Below the pieces are notes generated by a model. That model was not told the origin of the DNA, did no database searches, and saw only the letters and a program-made list of their open reading frames with translations. From Desulfobulbaceae bacterium (GTDB taxonomy: Bacteria > Desulfobacterota > Desulfobulbia > Desulfobulbales > SURF-16), in assembly GCA_023230525.1 (NCBI GenBank), contig JALNXE010000002.1:1-64000 (forward strand): a stretch of 64,000 nt of DNA, in the 5' to 3' direction. Every line of letters starts with the position of its first letter. The stretch's first letter is position 1. Shown here piece after piece: positions 17,182 to 26,626 of the stretch. Both the position numbers and the translations under genes were made by a program.

Positions 17182-18048
17182 CTAGTTGGCGCTGAAATGG
17201 GGCCGCGGCTGGGCGGTGATATAGTCCGCCAGATCAAGGGCGTCCTCCACGGCGAGATCCGGGTTGCCCAGGGGCATGTTGAGCTGGGCAAAGGCAGCCA
17301 TGTTCACCGGCTTGTGCATGCCGGCCCCATCGTTAAAGGAGTCTTGGCCCCACAGGGGCGGACCGGCGGCGGTGCCTTCGCCGTTTTTGCCGTGGCAGGC
17401 GGAACACTTGACGCCATAAAGCTGCTCACCCCTGGTCTTGTCCGGAACATGGGTGCTCGGCAGGGGTTTTATGGTCAGCCAGGGGATCTCCGCGTAAACC
17501 GGCAGCCCCTTGGATATCCACTGGTAGTAGGTGACAATGGCGGTCATCTCCTTGCTTTCCTCGGGCAGTGGCCTGCCGTTCATGCTCCGTTTAAAGCAGT
17601 CGTTGGTGCGGGTGACCAGATCCACGGCATAGTCCTGCCGTTTGCGGTATTTGGGATAGGTGGCGCCCACGCCCACCAGGGACAGGCCGCCGTTTTTGCC
17701 CCCCTGGGTGAGGCCGGCCTTGAAATGGCAATTGCTGCAGGAGAGCTTGTTGCCCACATACGGGGTGGCATATTTGCCGGTCTCCAGGAGGATGTTGTAG
17801 CCGAGCAGCACCGCTTCCCTGATGGCCGGCGGCGCATCCTGGGGAGAGGGCGGGGAATAGGTGAGTGCTGCCGCGGGTTCCTGGATTGGGGCGGCCTGGG
17901 GCGGAAGGTTTGGCCCGGAAATCGGCGCGGTATCAGTGCCGGCGCCGCCAAGATTCATGAACCGGCTGAAAAACACCGACAGGCCGGCGCCGAGAATTAC
18001 CATGGCAACAGTGGTGATCAGAACAAAGGCCAGTCCGTTATTTTTCAT
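17182..18048 (-). CDS. tsdA: TsdA-type diheme cytochrome (thiosulfate dehydrogenase / tetrathionate reductase)
   Basis: A 288-residue protein with an N-terminal membrane anchor or uncleaved signal (residues about 7-28), then a periplasmic diheme cytochrome c. Heme sites are CSNCH (about 101-105) and CSACH (about 213-217). The segment TRTNDCFKRSMNG contains the cysteine near residue 149 that ligates the active-site heme in TsdA enzymes, so the catalytic signature is intact. TsdA interconverts thiosulfate and tetrathionate; the direction depends on the organism. Two CydA-like membrane cytochromes follow in the same operon and are likely its electron partners, in place of the usual TsdB. The ATG at 18048 has AAAGGAA just upstream. 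Family assignment is strong; physiological direction is unknown. Confidence 0.85.
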   Translation of the reverse strand: MKNNGLAFVLITTVAMVILGAGLSVFFSRFMNLGGAGTDTAPISGPNLPPQAAPIQEPAAALTYSPPSPQDAPPAIREAVLLGYNILLETGKYATPYVGNKLSCSNCHFKAGLTQGGKNGGLSLVGVGATYPKYRKRQDYAVDLVTRTNDCFKRSMNGRPLPEESKEMTAIVTYYQWISKGLPVYAEIPWLTIKPLPSTHVPDKTRGEQLYGVKCSACHGKNGEGTAAGPPLWGQDSFNDGAGMHKPVNMAAFAQLNMPLGNPDLAVEDALDLADYITAQPRPHFSAN

Positions 18049-18497
18049 TTCCTTTCACCTGGTTAAAACGTGAAGCAAGCGAGAGCGCCGGGCCCGCGGA
18101 ACTTCCTGGGCATTACCGGTCACTTTCATGGTCCAAAGGCCTGTTGTACACGCTCACCCCGTTGTTGTGCAAGTGACAATCAAGGGGTATCCGTTAAATT
18201 TTCGCCGGCAGGCTGGGGTGACGTTTATGGGAATCTTGCAGAATTGGTTTTACAGAGTTTTTTTCAAGGAAGGCGGGTTTTGGGGGCGCAACAACGATGG
18301 CTGGATTTTCTGCAGTACGGCTACCGCTCATCTGCCCGGCATGAAGACGATATTGCTGCCGCGGCAAAGCATCAACCTGCATCCACCCGGAAAACGGGGG
18401 CAAGTTGGCGGTGCCATGGGCGGCTGAACTTACAGCCCATGACACCGGGCATCAGACATTGGCTGAGGGCGTGTTTTTTGTCCCGGAGTGCGTCGGT
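18049..18497. other. Gap between tsdA and the small membrane protein gene
   Basis: About 450 bases. A plus-strand frame of 99 codons at 18128-18427 exists but has no good ribosome binding site and no recognisable product. A minus-strand transcript from the promoter-like site at 18856 could run through this stretch into tsdA. Nothing else was recognised. Confidence 0.4.
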
Positions 18498-18665
18498 TTA
18501 GCTGCTGACCCGGCTGACACCCCGCTCCGCCGCACTCTCGGGAACCGGCTCGCCGATAATAAAGCGGAGCAACATGCCGATGGGTGAGAAGAGAAGAGGG
18601 GCAACTACCCAAAGGAAAAGAGGGAAAAGCCAAAGGTAAACAATGAGTTCCGGATGGTATAACAT
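18498..18665 (-). CDS. Small (55-residue) membrane protein, unknown function
   Basis: A short gene encoding a 55-residue peptide with one long hydrophobic segment (residues about 7-39, rich in Leu, Phe, Val and Trp) and a charged C-terminus ending VSRVSS. The ATG at 18665 is preceded by the purine-rich ribosome binding site AAAGGGGGG. It lies on the same strand as tsdA, about 450 bases upstream of it, and downstream of a promoter-like sequence at 18856-18884. It may be an accessory subunit of the membrane cytochromes, but there is no direct evidence; the family was not recognised. Confidence 0.55.
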   Translation of the reverse strand: MLYHPELIVYLWLFPLFLWVVAPLLFSPIGMLLRFIIGEPVPESAAERGVSRVSS

Positions 18666-19313
18666 GATCGCGCCCCCCTTTGCTGTGTTTAATGAGGTGA
18701 ATCGCCCTGGGTTGGGAAAACCAATTTTGGCTGCCGGGTAACACTCTGTACTGCATCAACAAAAGAGAAAACGTACTGCAACGGGCAGGATCAGGATGAA
18801 ATGAAATGGCCGCCCGAGCCTGCCGATACCGCTACGAATCGGAAATTATAGTTTCATGTTAAGTGGTCAATTTGGACTTGTCAATATTTTTCGAGTGGCG
18901 GTATTTTTATTATCGTTAGGCGAAAAAACACCTAATGTCAACTAGTTGGAGTATTCAGGTGAGTTGTGCATTCTCTTGTCGATAGCCGTTCATCGGTCTT
19001 GGGCAAACGCGCGAATGGCAGAGGGATTTTGGGCAATTTTGAGGGAAAGAATGAATGATCGGCAGACTGGGCCGGCCGCAGCTGTTATCTTTCCTGCCCA
19101 ACGTGAACCGGGCAAGGTAAGTTTTAAAGGTAATCCTGCAGAATTGCTTTTTGCAGTTTTGCCTGAATATGGTAATGATTTTCCGAAAAACCTCATCTGA
19201 TCTCATACCCTTCCCAATTAAACATGCATAGCCAGAAAAGGGTGCCGATAATTCCGGATTGGAGCAGAAAAATTGTGGCTATCCCTTTCATTTAACGTAA
19301 TAGTGTTTGGCAA
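18666..19313. other. AT-rich intergenic region upstream of hsdM
   Basis: A 650-base region between the minus-strand cytochrome cluster and the plus-strand restriction genes. It contains the promoter-like site at 18856-18884. Overlapping frames of about 84 codons on each strand between 18946 and 19206 have no recognisable product. A short degenerate similarity links about 18230-18265 with 19128-19165 (both contain TGCAGAATTG), of uncertain meaning. Confidence 0.4.
18856..18884 (-). promoter_or_regulatory. Sigma-70-type promoter-like site
   Basis: On the minus strand TTGACA (18884-18879) and TAACAT (18861-18856) are separated by exactly 17 bases. The site would transcribe the small membrane protein and possibly tsdA and the CydA-like genes. 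It is a prediction from consensus only. Confidence 0.4.
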
Positions 19314-21386
19314 ATGAACTCCGAAGAACTGAAACAACTTGAAAATGATCTCTGGCGCAGCGCCGACACCCTGCGGGCCAATTCCGACCTCAAGGCCAGT
19401 GAGTATTCCACCCCGGTGCTGGGGCTGATCTTCCTGAAATTCGCCGACAACCGCTACCGCCGGTATGAGAAGGAGATTCTCAAGGAATACGCCAGGCTCA
19501 AAGGAACGCGGCGGGAAAAACCCCTCAGCGACATCGCCGTCGAGAAGTCCGGCTTTTATCTGCCGGATCATGCCCGCTATGACTATCTGCTCAACCTGCC
19601 GGAAGAACAGGACATAGCCAAGGCCATCAAAAAGGCCATGGAGGCCATCGAAGAGTACAAGCAGGAGTTGCGCGGCGTCCTGCCCCAGGACGAATATTTC
19701 CGGCTGACCCGCACCGACCGGACCATCCCCGGCCAGTTGCTGAAGAACTTCGCCAATATCCCGGCCGATGCCGAAGGCGACATCTTCGGCCAGATCTATG
19801 AATATTTTCTCGGCAATTTCGCCATGGCCGAGGGCCAGGGCGGCGGTGAGTTTTTTACGCCCCGCTCGGTGGTGCGGCTGATGGTGGAGATCATCGAACC
19901 CTTCGGCGGCGCGGTCTTTGACCCGGCCTGCGGCTCCGGCGGCATGTTCGTCCAGTCGGCCAAGTTCATCGACCGCCACCGGGACGAACTGGTCAACGGC
20001 GACGGCGGCGATATCTATGTCTACGGCCAGGAAAAGACCCTGGAAACCGTCAAGCTGGCCAAGATGAACCTGGCGGTCAACGGCCTGCGCGGTGACGTCA
20101 AGCAGGCCAACACCTACTCTGATAATGTGCATGACAGCTTCGGCCGCTTTGACTATGTGCTGGCTAATCCACCCTTCAACGTGGATGAAGTCAATCTCAG
20201 CACTGTAGAAAAGGACCGGCGCTTCAACACCTACGGCATCCCCCGCAACAAGAGCAAGATCAAGAAGGGCGAGCAGGGCAAGGAGACGGTGCCCAACGCC
20301 AACTACCTGTGGATCAACCTCTTCGCCACCTCGCTCAATGACAAGGGCCGGGCCGCCCTGGTCATGGCCAATTCCGCCTCCGATGCCCGCCACTCCGAGG
20401 CCGATATCCGCCGGGCGCTGATCGACAGCAACCTGATCTCCACCATGCTGACCCTGCCCTCCAACATGTTCTACACCGTCACCCTGCCGGCCACCCTGTG
20501 GTTTTTTGACAAGGCCAAGCAGGATGAGCGCATCCTGTTCATCGACAGCCGCAATATCTTCACCCAGATCGACCGGGCCCACCGGGAATTTTCCGAGGAG
20601 CAGATCAATAACATCGCCGTGGTCAGCCACCTGCGCCGGGGCAAGCGCCATAAATTCGTCCAGCTCATTGACCGCTATTTTGCGCAGGGCATGGAAAAGC
20701 TCAGCGAAAACAAGGAGAAGGTCGGCCCGGTGGCCGGGCAGCTCCTGGCGGTGCTGGACAACAACGGCGGCAAACAGGCGGTGGCCGATCTGCTGGCCCA
20801 GTGGAGCGGGCTGAAAAAACTGCAGGTCCAGCATGATAAGTATCTCGCCGGGGAGGCCGGCGCAGCAGCCATCGACACAAAAAACGCGGCCCAGCAGCAA
20901 TTGCGGCAGGCCTTCGACCCATTCTTCACCAGCCTGCACGAGGGGTTGAAACAGCTCGCCAGGATCATCCGCTGCCATGAAAAGGAACAGGCCGAGGTTG
21001 CCAAAAAGACCAACAAACGGCAGGCCGTGGATCGCAAGATCAAAGCCCTGAAAACTGCTCTGGAGGAACTGCAGGGTGAGGTGAAAACCGCCGAAAGCTT
21101 TTTCCGCCACATCCACTGGCTGCAGGAGCGTTTTCCCCAGGCGGAATATGCGGATGTCACCGGACTGTGCAGGCTGGCCACCCCGGAGGAGGTCAGTGAG
21201 CAGGATTATTCCCTCAATCCCGGCCGCTATGTGGGGGTGGTGATCGAGGAGGATGGCAAGACTGAGGAGGAGTTTATTGAGGAATTACTGGCGATGAATG
21301 AGGAGCTGACGCGGCTGAATAACGCTTCAGGTGAATTAGAGACTGTGATTTCAAAGAACATAGGACTGATGGTGGGAGAACAATGA
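19314..21386 (+). CDS. hsdM: Type I restriction-modification system, methyltransferase subunit
   Basis: A 690-residue adenine-N6 DNA methyltransferase subunit that modifies the host recognition site and forms the core of the type I complex. The N-terminal helical HsdM domain (about 1-130) is followed by the catalytic domain with FFTPRSVVRLM, the S-adenosylmethionine motif DPACGSGGMF (about 203-212) and the catalytic motif NPPF (about 286). The C-terminal third is longer than in many HsdM proteins and contains charged, probably coiled-coil segments (about 490-610). The stop overlaps the start of hsdS by four bases (ATGA), typical of co-translation. No strong ribosome binding site precedes the ATG at 19314. 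Confidence 0.94.
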   Translation: MNSEELKQLENDLWRSADTLRANSDLKASEYSTPVLGLIFLKFADNRYRRYEKEILKEYARLKGTRREKPLSDIAVEKSGFYLPDHARYDYLLNLPEEQDIAKAIKKAMEAIEEYKQELRGVLPQDEYFRLTRTDRTIPGQLLKNFANIPADAEGDIFGQIYEYFLGNFAMAEGQGGGEFFTPRSVVRLMVEIIEPFGGAVFDPACGSGGMFVQSAKFIDRHRDELVNGDGGDIYVYGQEKTLETVKLAKMNLAVNGLRGDVKQANTYSDNVHDSFGRFDYVLANPPFNVDEVNLSTVEKDRRFNTYGIPRNKSKIKKGEQGKETVPNANYLWINLFATSLNDKGRAALVMANSASDARHSEADIRRALIDSNLISTMLTLPSNMFYTVTLPATLWFFDKAKQDERILFIDSRNIFTQIDRAHREFSEEQINNIAVVSHLRRGKRHKFVQLIDRYFAQGMEKLSENKEKVGPVAGQLLAVLDNNGGKQAVADLLAQWSGLKKLQVQHDKYLAGEAGAAAIDTKNAAQQQLRQAFDPFFTSLHEGLKQLARIIRCHEKEQAEVAKKTNKRQAVDRKIKALKTALEELQGEVKTAESFFRHIHWLQERFPQAEYADVTGLCRLATPEEVSEQDYSLNPGRYVGVVIEEDGKTEEEFIEELLAMNEELTRLNNASGELETVISKNIGLMVGEQ

Positions 21387-22621
21387 GCGAATGGAATAAA
21401 GTTCCCTTCGCGGATCTTCTGGTTGAAAGTAGGGATGGAGAGTGGGGGGAGGGACAAAGCGCAATTGGACATCAACTTTGCGAAGTTGTAAGAGGTACTG
21501 ACTTCTCAGGTTTGCATGATCTGAAACTAGAGCTGCCTCGTCGTTGGATTAAGGATCGTTTGCTAGAACGAAAAAAGCTTCAGCCAGGAGATATTGTATT
21601 TGAAATGGCTGGTGGGACTGCAAAGCAATCCACGGGACGGAGTGCTTTACTTAATACAACCTTTTTTGAAAAGCATAATAAGGTCCCAGTTCTTTGTGCA
21701 AGCTTCTGCCGGCATTTACGTTTAGATCAAGTGCGATATAGCCCCACGTTCATTTATTACCTGCTCCAAGGGCTGTATGATGCCGGGTACATGGCTGTTT
21801 ACAACATTCAACATACTGGCGTTTCCAGGTTTCAGTATACGTCATTTAAAAAAATGACGGCTCTTAATGTTCCATCGATGCCCACACAGAAAAAAATCGC
21901 CGCCATCCTCTCCGCCTACGACGACCTGATCGAAAACAACAAACGCCGCATTGCCCTGCTGGAAAAGATGGCCGAGGAGATCTATTGCGAGTGGTTCGTG
22001 CGCTTCCGTTTCCCCGGCTATAAGCAGGCGAAGATGGTGAAGGGCGTGCCGGAGGGGTGGGCACAGAAAAGATTTGGCGATTTTTGCATGCTCCAGCGTG
22101 GTTATGACCTCCCTGATAAGCAAGTTGTTCCTGGACCTTACCCGGTTGTAGCCTCAACCTCGATCAAGACACATCACCATCAATTTAAAGTAAAGCCTCC
22201 GGTTATTACTACGGGAAGATCGGGAAGTTTGGGAACGGTCCAGTATATATCCGAAAATGCCTGGCCCTTGAATACGTGCCTGTATGTGAGGAATTTTTAT
22301 GGCAATTCGAGTTATTTGGTCTATTACACCCTGAAAAACATGGGGCTTGAGAACTTTAATGCTGGCGCTGGAGTGCCTTCTTTGAACCGTAATCATATCA
22401 ACGGGATTTCTATTTTAATCCCCTCCAAACTATTGCAAAAACAGTTTGATTCGATAATTGCCCCGCTATTTCATCAAAAAGAGCGGTTGGCGCAGGGAAA
22501 TACGGTATTGGAGAAAACACGCGACCTCCTCCTCCCCCGCCTCATCTCCGGCAAACTCCCGGTGGAAAACCTCGACATCCATTTCCCGCCCGGCATGGAG
22601 GAGGCTATGCATGAAGGGTGA
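21383..22621 (+). CDS. hsdS: Type I restriction-modification system, specificity subunit
   Basis: A 412-residue DNA-recognition subunit with two target-recognition domains (about 1-165 and 215-365), each followed by a conserved helical spacer; the first spacer reads KKIAAILSAYDDLIENNKRR and the second lies around the RDLLLPRLISGKL segment at the end. The recognition domains are noticeably more AT-rich than the conserved spacers (for instance 21400-21880), the usual mosaic pattern of hsdS exchange. The second half carries the GRSGS and NAGAGVPSLNR stretches common to Methylase_S domains. The recognition sequence cannot be predicted by eye. Confidence 0.92.
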   Translation: MSEWNKVPFADLLVESRDGEWGEGQSAIGHQLCEVVRGTDFSGLHDLKLELPRRWIKDRLLERKKLQPGDIVFEMAGGTAKQSTGRSALLNTTFFEKHNKVPVLCASFCRHLRLDQVRYSPTFIYYLLQGLYDAGYMAVYNIQHTGVSRFQYTSFKKMTALNVPSMPTQKKIAAILSAYDDLIENNKRRIALLEKMAEEIYCEWFVRFRFPGYKQAKMVKGVPEGWAQKRFGDFCMLQRGYDLPDKQVVPGPYPVVASTSIKTHHHQFKVKPPVITTGRSGSLGTVQYISENAWPLNTCLYVRNFYGNSSYLVYYTLKNMGLENFNAGAGVPSLNRNHINGISILIPSKLLQKQFDSIIAPLFHQKERLAQGNTVLEKTRDLLLPRLISGKLPVENLDIHFPPGMEEAMHEG

Positions 22622-22640
22622 AAAGATGGGTACGGCGGTT

Positions 22641-23063
22641 TTACAACTCCCAGGGATTGAAGACCTGCGGGTAGGACGCGAAGTCCCGTACGTTGCGGGT
22701 GACGATGGTGAGGCCATGGCATTGGGCTATGGCCATGAGGAGCGCATCCATCACCGGCAGGGGCTGGCCGGCGAGTTCAGCTTGAGCGGCGATCTGTGCC
22801 CAGACGTGGAACGCGGCACTATCGAGCGGCAGGATGCGCCCGGCGAAGCGCTGCTCCACCTTGCCCAGCCAGGCGGTGAGTCTCTGGCTGCGGCCAGGGT
22901 CGGTTGGGCGCAGCTTAAGGATGCCCTTTTCGATCTCGCCCAGGCTGATGAGACTGATGAAGAGGCTTTCTTCGTCCTGCTGGTCCAGCCAGTCGATGAC
23001 GTGTGGTGCGGGAACCTTCCTGGCGTATTCGGAAAGCACGCAGGTGTCGAGCAGCCAACTCAT
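22641..23063 (-). CDS. VapC-type PIN-domain ribonuclease toxin
   Basis: A 140-residue PIN-domain protein, probably an RNase toxin. Acidic catalytic positions are visible: Asp6 in LLDTC, a glutamate in SLGEIEKG (about 43), an aspartate in VMDALL (about 105) and another in NVRDF near 123. It overlaps the antitoxin gene by four bases and is transcribed against the flanking hsd genes. Such a pair within a restriction operon is commonly interpreted as a stabilising module of the island. Confidence 0.9.
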   Translation of the reverse strand: MSWLLDTCVLSEYARKVPAPHVIDWLDQQDEESLFISLISLGEIEKGILKLRPTDPGRSQRLTAWLGKVEQRFAGRILPLDSAAFHVWAQIAAQAELAGQPLPVMDALLMAIAQCHGLTIVTRNVRDFASYPQVFNPWEL

Positions 23064-23311
23064 AATTCGAGGTCGCGGCCGGTGTCGCGGCTGCGGGAAA
23101 GGTCGAGGTCGTCGATGGCAAGCTCAGGGCGCAGCAGCGCGCTGGAGAGCTTGCCCCGCTGGCGGGTGAGCCGGGCGTATTCTTCCACCGAAACCACCAC
23201 CGCCGTCGGCTTGCCGTGCACCGTCACCACCTGGGCCTCGCCGCCCGCCGCCCGTTTGATGAGCTGGCTCAGGTTGCCCTTTGCTTCCTGCAGTTGCCAT
23301 TCGCTGCGCAT
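23060..23311 (-). CDS. Phd/YefM-type antitoxin
   Basis: An 83-residue antitoxin. The N-terminal half fits the Phd/YefM fold, including EAKGNLSQLIKRA and the VVVSVEEYARL segment; the C-terminal half, rich in acidic and basic residues, would bind and block the PIN toxin encoded next. The ATG at 23311 has a strong AGGGAGGAG site upstream. Antitoxins of this family usually repress their own promoter, which would lie at 23312-23370, between this gene and hsdR. Confidence 0.88.
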   Translation of the reverse strand: MRSEWQLQEAKGNLSQLIKRAAGGEAQVVTVHGKPTAVVVSVEEYARLTRQRGKLSSALLRPELAIDDLDLSRSRDTGRDLEL

Positions 23312-23373
23312 AGTAACTCCTCCCTGTTCTGGTCTGTCTGGTCAGAATATAATACAAACCCGGCAGGCAGGCA

Positions 23374-26300
23374 ATGGCTAACTTCATCTCCGAAGAGCAG
23401 ATCGAGCAGGCCATGCTGGAGAAGCTGCACCAGTTCGGTTTTGAGCTGCTGAACTGCCACACCGTTGATCCGGCTGATCTGCACGACGGATCGGGACGCC
23501 GCGATAAACGGGAGGTGATCTTTGCCGGCCGGCTGCGGGAGGCGGCCATCCGGCTCAACCCCGCCATCCCGGAGGCGGCCATTGAGACGGCCCTGGCCCG
23601 ATTGATTGACAAACGGCCGGCCATGACAGCCATTGCCGCCAACCGGGAGATTGACACCCTGATCCGGGACGGCATTCCGGTGGAGTTTGACAACGCAGAG
23701 GGCAAAAAAGAGCAGGAACGGGTGCGGGTGATCGACTTCAACCAACCGGAGAATAATCACTTTCTGGCCGTGTCCCAGCTCTGGATCAGAGGTGAATTGT
23801 ACTTTCGGCGGCCGGACATCCTGCTCTACATCAACGGCATCCCCCTGGTGTTCATCGAACTGAAGAACTCCAACGTCAAACTCAAATCCGCCTATGACGA
23901 CAACCTCACCAATTACAAAAAGGACATCCCCCAGCTCTTTTTGACCAACGGTCTGTGCATCCTCTCCAATGGTATCGAGACCAAAGTGGGCAGCTGCACC
24001 GCCGGCTGGGAGCATTTTTTTCCCTGGCTGCGGGTGGCGGATGAAAAGGAAAAGGTGGACCGGGAGCGGGTCAGGCGGGAAGGCACCAGCCTGGAATACG
24101 TGGCGGCCGGGCTCTGCGCGCCGGGCAGGCTGCTTGACTATGTGGAGAACTTCATCATCTTCCACAAGGAAACCCAGAAGATCATCGCCATGAACCACCA
24201 GTTCCTCGGCGTCAACCGGGCCTATGCGGTCTTTCTGGAGCGGGCGGGGCGGCAGGGGAAACTCGGCGTCTTCTGGCACACTCAGGGGTCGGGCAAGAGC
24301 TTTTCCATGATCTTCTATAGCCGCAAGATTTTCCGCAAAGTCCCCGGCAACTTCACCTTTGTGGTGATCACTGACCGCGAGGACCTGGACGGCCAGATCT
24401 ATCGCAACTTTCTCAACACCGGCACGGTTAAAAAACACGAGGCGGCCCAGCCCAAAAACAGCGAGGAGATGCGCAGGTTCCTGGGCCGGAACAAGCGGAT
24501 CGTCTTCACCCTGATCCAGAAGTTCCGCTATGACAAGGGCAAGGACTACCCGCTGCTCTCCGACCGGGACGACATCATCGTTATCGTCGACGAGGCGCAC
24601 CGCACCCAGTACAAGTCCCTGGCCGAAAACATGCGGCATGGGCTGCCCAACGCCCAGTACCTGGCCTTCACCGGCACGCCGCTGCTGGGCCGGGAGCGCA
24701 AGACCAACGCCTGGTTCGGCGATTACGTCAGCGAGTACAACTTCCAGCAGTCCATGGACGAGGGCGCCACGGTGCCGCTTTTCTACCGCAAACGGGTGCC
24801 GGAGGTGTGCATCCAGAACGAGGAGTTGAGCGAGGAATTCTACCAGATACTGGAAGAGGAGAACCTGGACGAGAGCCAGCAGGCCAAGCTGGAGAAAAAA
24901 TTCGCCGCCGAGATCGAGGTGATCAAGCGCGACGACCGGCTGGAGGCCATTGCCAGGGACATCGTCTATCACTTTCCCCGCCGGGGCTATCTGGGCAAGG
25001 CCATGGTCGTCGCGGTGGACAAGTTCACGGCGGTGAGGATGCATGACAAGGTGCAGCGGTTATGGAAGGAGGAGATCAAAACCCTGGTGGGCCGCATCAA
25101 GAAGTCGGATAACGATCTGGAAAAGCACCGGCTGAAAAAGCTTGTCGAGTACATGCGACGGGTGGAGATGGCGGTGGTGGTCAGCAGCGAGGCCGGGGAG
25201 GAAGAGAAATTCAAGGCCCGGAAGCTGGACATCAAACCGCACCGCACTCGCCTGGAGCAGGTGGACGAACACGGCCATGATATCGAGTACAACTTCAAGG
25301 ACCCGGAGCACCCGCTGCAGCTGGTCTTTGTCTGCGCCATGTGGCTCACCGGCTTTGATGCTCCCACCCTCTCCACCTTGTATCTCGATAAGCCGATGAA
25401 GGACCACACCCTGATGCAGACCATTGCCCGGGCCAACCGGGTGACCTCCTTTGCGATCAACGGGGTGGCGAAGCGCAACGGCGAGATCATCGATTACTAC
25501 AACGTCTTCCGCAACATGAAAAAGGCGTTGCAGGACTATGCCCGGGGCGAGGAGGGGCTGGACGAATCCCCGGTCCGGGACAAGGAGGAGCTGTTCCGGC
25601 TGCTGGAGGACGCCATCGGCCAGGGTCTGGCCTTCTGCCGGGAACGGCGGATCGACATTCCTGAAATCCTCGAAAATCGTAATGTCTTTAAAAACATCGG
25701 CCTGTTCAATGCCTACGCCGACACCCTGCTCGGCAATGACGAATGGCGCAAGAGCTTCAATGTCTATGAAAATACCATCTCGGCGCTCTATGAGGCCTGC
25801 AAGCCGGAAATCCTGGGCCGGGGCACCGGCCGGCTGGTGGCGGTTTTCCAGTACCTGCGCGGGGTGATCGAGAGCATCATCGACCGTCAGGATATCGAGG
25901 CGGTGAGCCTGCGCATCAGCGAACTGCTTGACGAAAGCGTGGTGGTCAATAAAACGGAACAAGGGGTAGCCGGTCAGGAGACCCCCTCTTTTCAGATCGT
26001 CCAGACCGGCAGGACCTGGGATCTCAGCAAAATCGATTTTGACAAGCTCAAGGAAGATTTTCGGCATGCCGCCTATAAGAATATCGAAATCGCCGACCTG
26101 CGCGCCTTCATTGGCGGCAAGATTACTCAGATGCTGCGGCAGAATATGACCCGTACCGATTTTGCCCAAAAGCTGCAGACGATCATCGACGCCTATAACG
26201 CCGGCGGCTCGTCCACCGAGAATTATTATGATGACCTGATGAACCTTGCCAGGGGCTTGCAGGACGAGGATGAGCGGCATATCCGGGAAGGCCTGTCCGA

Positions 26301-26604
26301 GGACGAACTGGAACTTTTTGATCTGCTGAAAAAGGAGAAAATGACCAGGGAAGAGGAGCAAAAGGTCAAGCTGGCCGCCAAGTCCCTGCTGCACCGGCTG
26401 CTGGAGGAACATCCCAGGGTGCTGATCCAGGACTGGTACAAGGATACCCATACCAGGGCCATTGTCCGCTCCACGGTTGAGCGGATTTTGGATGAACAAC
26501 TGCCCGACAGTTACGACCGGCTGCTGTTCAAGGAAAAATGCGACAGCATCTTTGACATGATGCTGCAGTATGCCAACAGCGGCCAGAAGTGGGCGGCCGC
26601 CTGA
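23374..26604 (+). CDS. hsdR: Type I restriction-modification system, restriction subunit
   Basis: A 1076-residue motor and nuclease subunit that translocates and cuts unmodified DNA. The N-terminal nuclease has a PD-(D/E)xK site, with Asp about 147 in RRPDILLYI and ExK about 162-164 in IELKN. The helicase motor follows with Walker A HTQGSGKS (about 304-311), DEAH in VIVDEAHRTQY (about 405) and the FTGTPLL motif III (about 431). The length and C-terminal helical region are normal for HsdR. The gene is separated from hsdS by the Phd/VapC pair on the opposite strand, so it probably has its own promoter in the 60 bases after the antitoxin start. Confidence 0.95.
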   Translation: MANFISEEQIEQAMLEKLHQFGFELLNCHTVDPADLHDGSGRRDKREVIFAGRLREAAIRLNPAIPEAAIETALARLIDKRPAMTAIAANREIDTLIRDGIPVEFDNAEGKKEQERVRVIDFNQPENNHFLAVSQLWIRGELYFRRPDILLYINGIPLVFIELKNSNVKLKSAYDDNLTNYKKDIPQLFLTNGLCILSNGIETKVGSCTAGWEHFFPWLRVADEKEKVDRERVRREGTSLEYVAAGLCAPGRLLDYVENFIIFHKETQKIIAMNHQFLGVNRAYAVFLERAGRQGKLGVFWHTQGSGKSFSMIFYSRKIFRKVPGNFTFVVITDREDLDGQIYRNFLNTGTVKKHEAAQPKNSEEMRRFLGRNKRIVFTLIQKFRYDKGKDYPLLSDRDDIIVIVDEAHRTQYKSLAENMRHGLPNAQYLAFTGTPLLGRERKTNAWFGDYVSEYNFQQSMDEGATVPLFYRKRVPEVCIQNEELSEEFYQILEEENLDESQQAKLEKKFAAEIEVIKRDDRLEAIARDIVYHFPRRGYLGKAMVVAVDKFTAVRMHDKVQRLWKEEIKTLVGRIKKSDNDLEKHRLKKLVEYMRRVEMAVVVSSEAGEEEKFKARKLDIKPHRTRLEQVDEHGHDIEYNFKDPEHPLQLVFVCAMWLTGFDAPTLSTLYLDKPMKDHTLMQTIARANRVTSFAINGVAKRNGEIIDYYNVFRNMKKALQDYARGEEGLDESPVRDKEELFRLLEDAIGQGLAFCRERRIDIPEILENRNVFKNIGLFNAYADTLLGNDEWRKSFNVYENTISALYEACKPEILGRGTGRLVAVFQYLRGVIESIIDRQDIEAVSLRISELLDESVVVNKTEQGVAGQETPSFQIVQTGRTWDLSKIDFDKLKEDFRHAAYKNIEIADLRAFIGGKITQMLRQNMTRTDFAQKLQTIIDAYNAGGSSTENYYDDLMNLARGLQDEDERHIREGLSEDELELFDLLKKEKMTREEEQKVKLAAKSLLHRLLEEHPRVLIQDWYKDTHTRAIVRSTVERILDEQLPDSYDRLLFKEKCDSIFDMMLQYANSGQKWAAA

Positions 26605-26626
26605 TGAAAAGGAGGAAACGTGCCTT

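Noticed and set aside
18946..19206. Overlapping frames of about 84 codons on both strands upstream of hsdM
   Set aside because: Both strands open over the same stretch, no ribosome binding site and no recognisable product.
19218..21116. 632-codon minus-strand frame over hsdM
   Set aside because: Antisense frame of hsdM without recognisable domains; hsdM motifs are intact on the plus strand.
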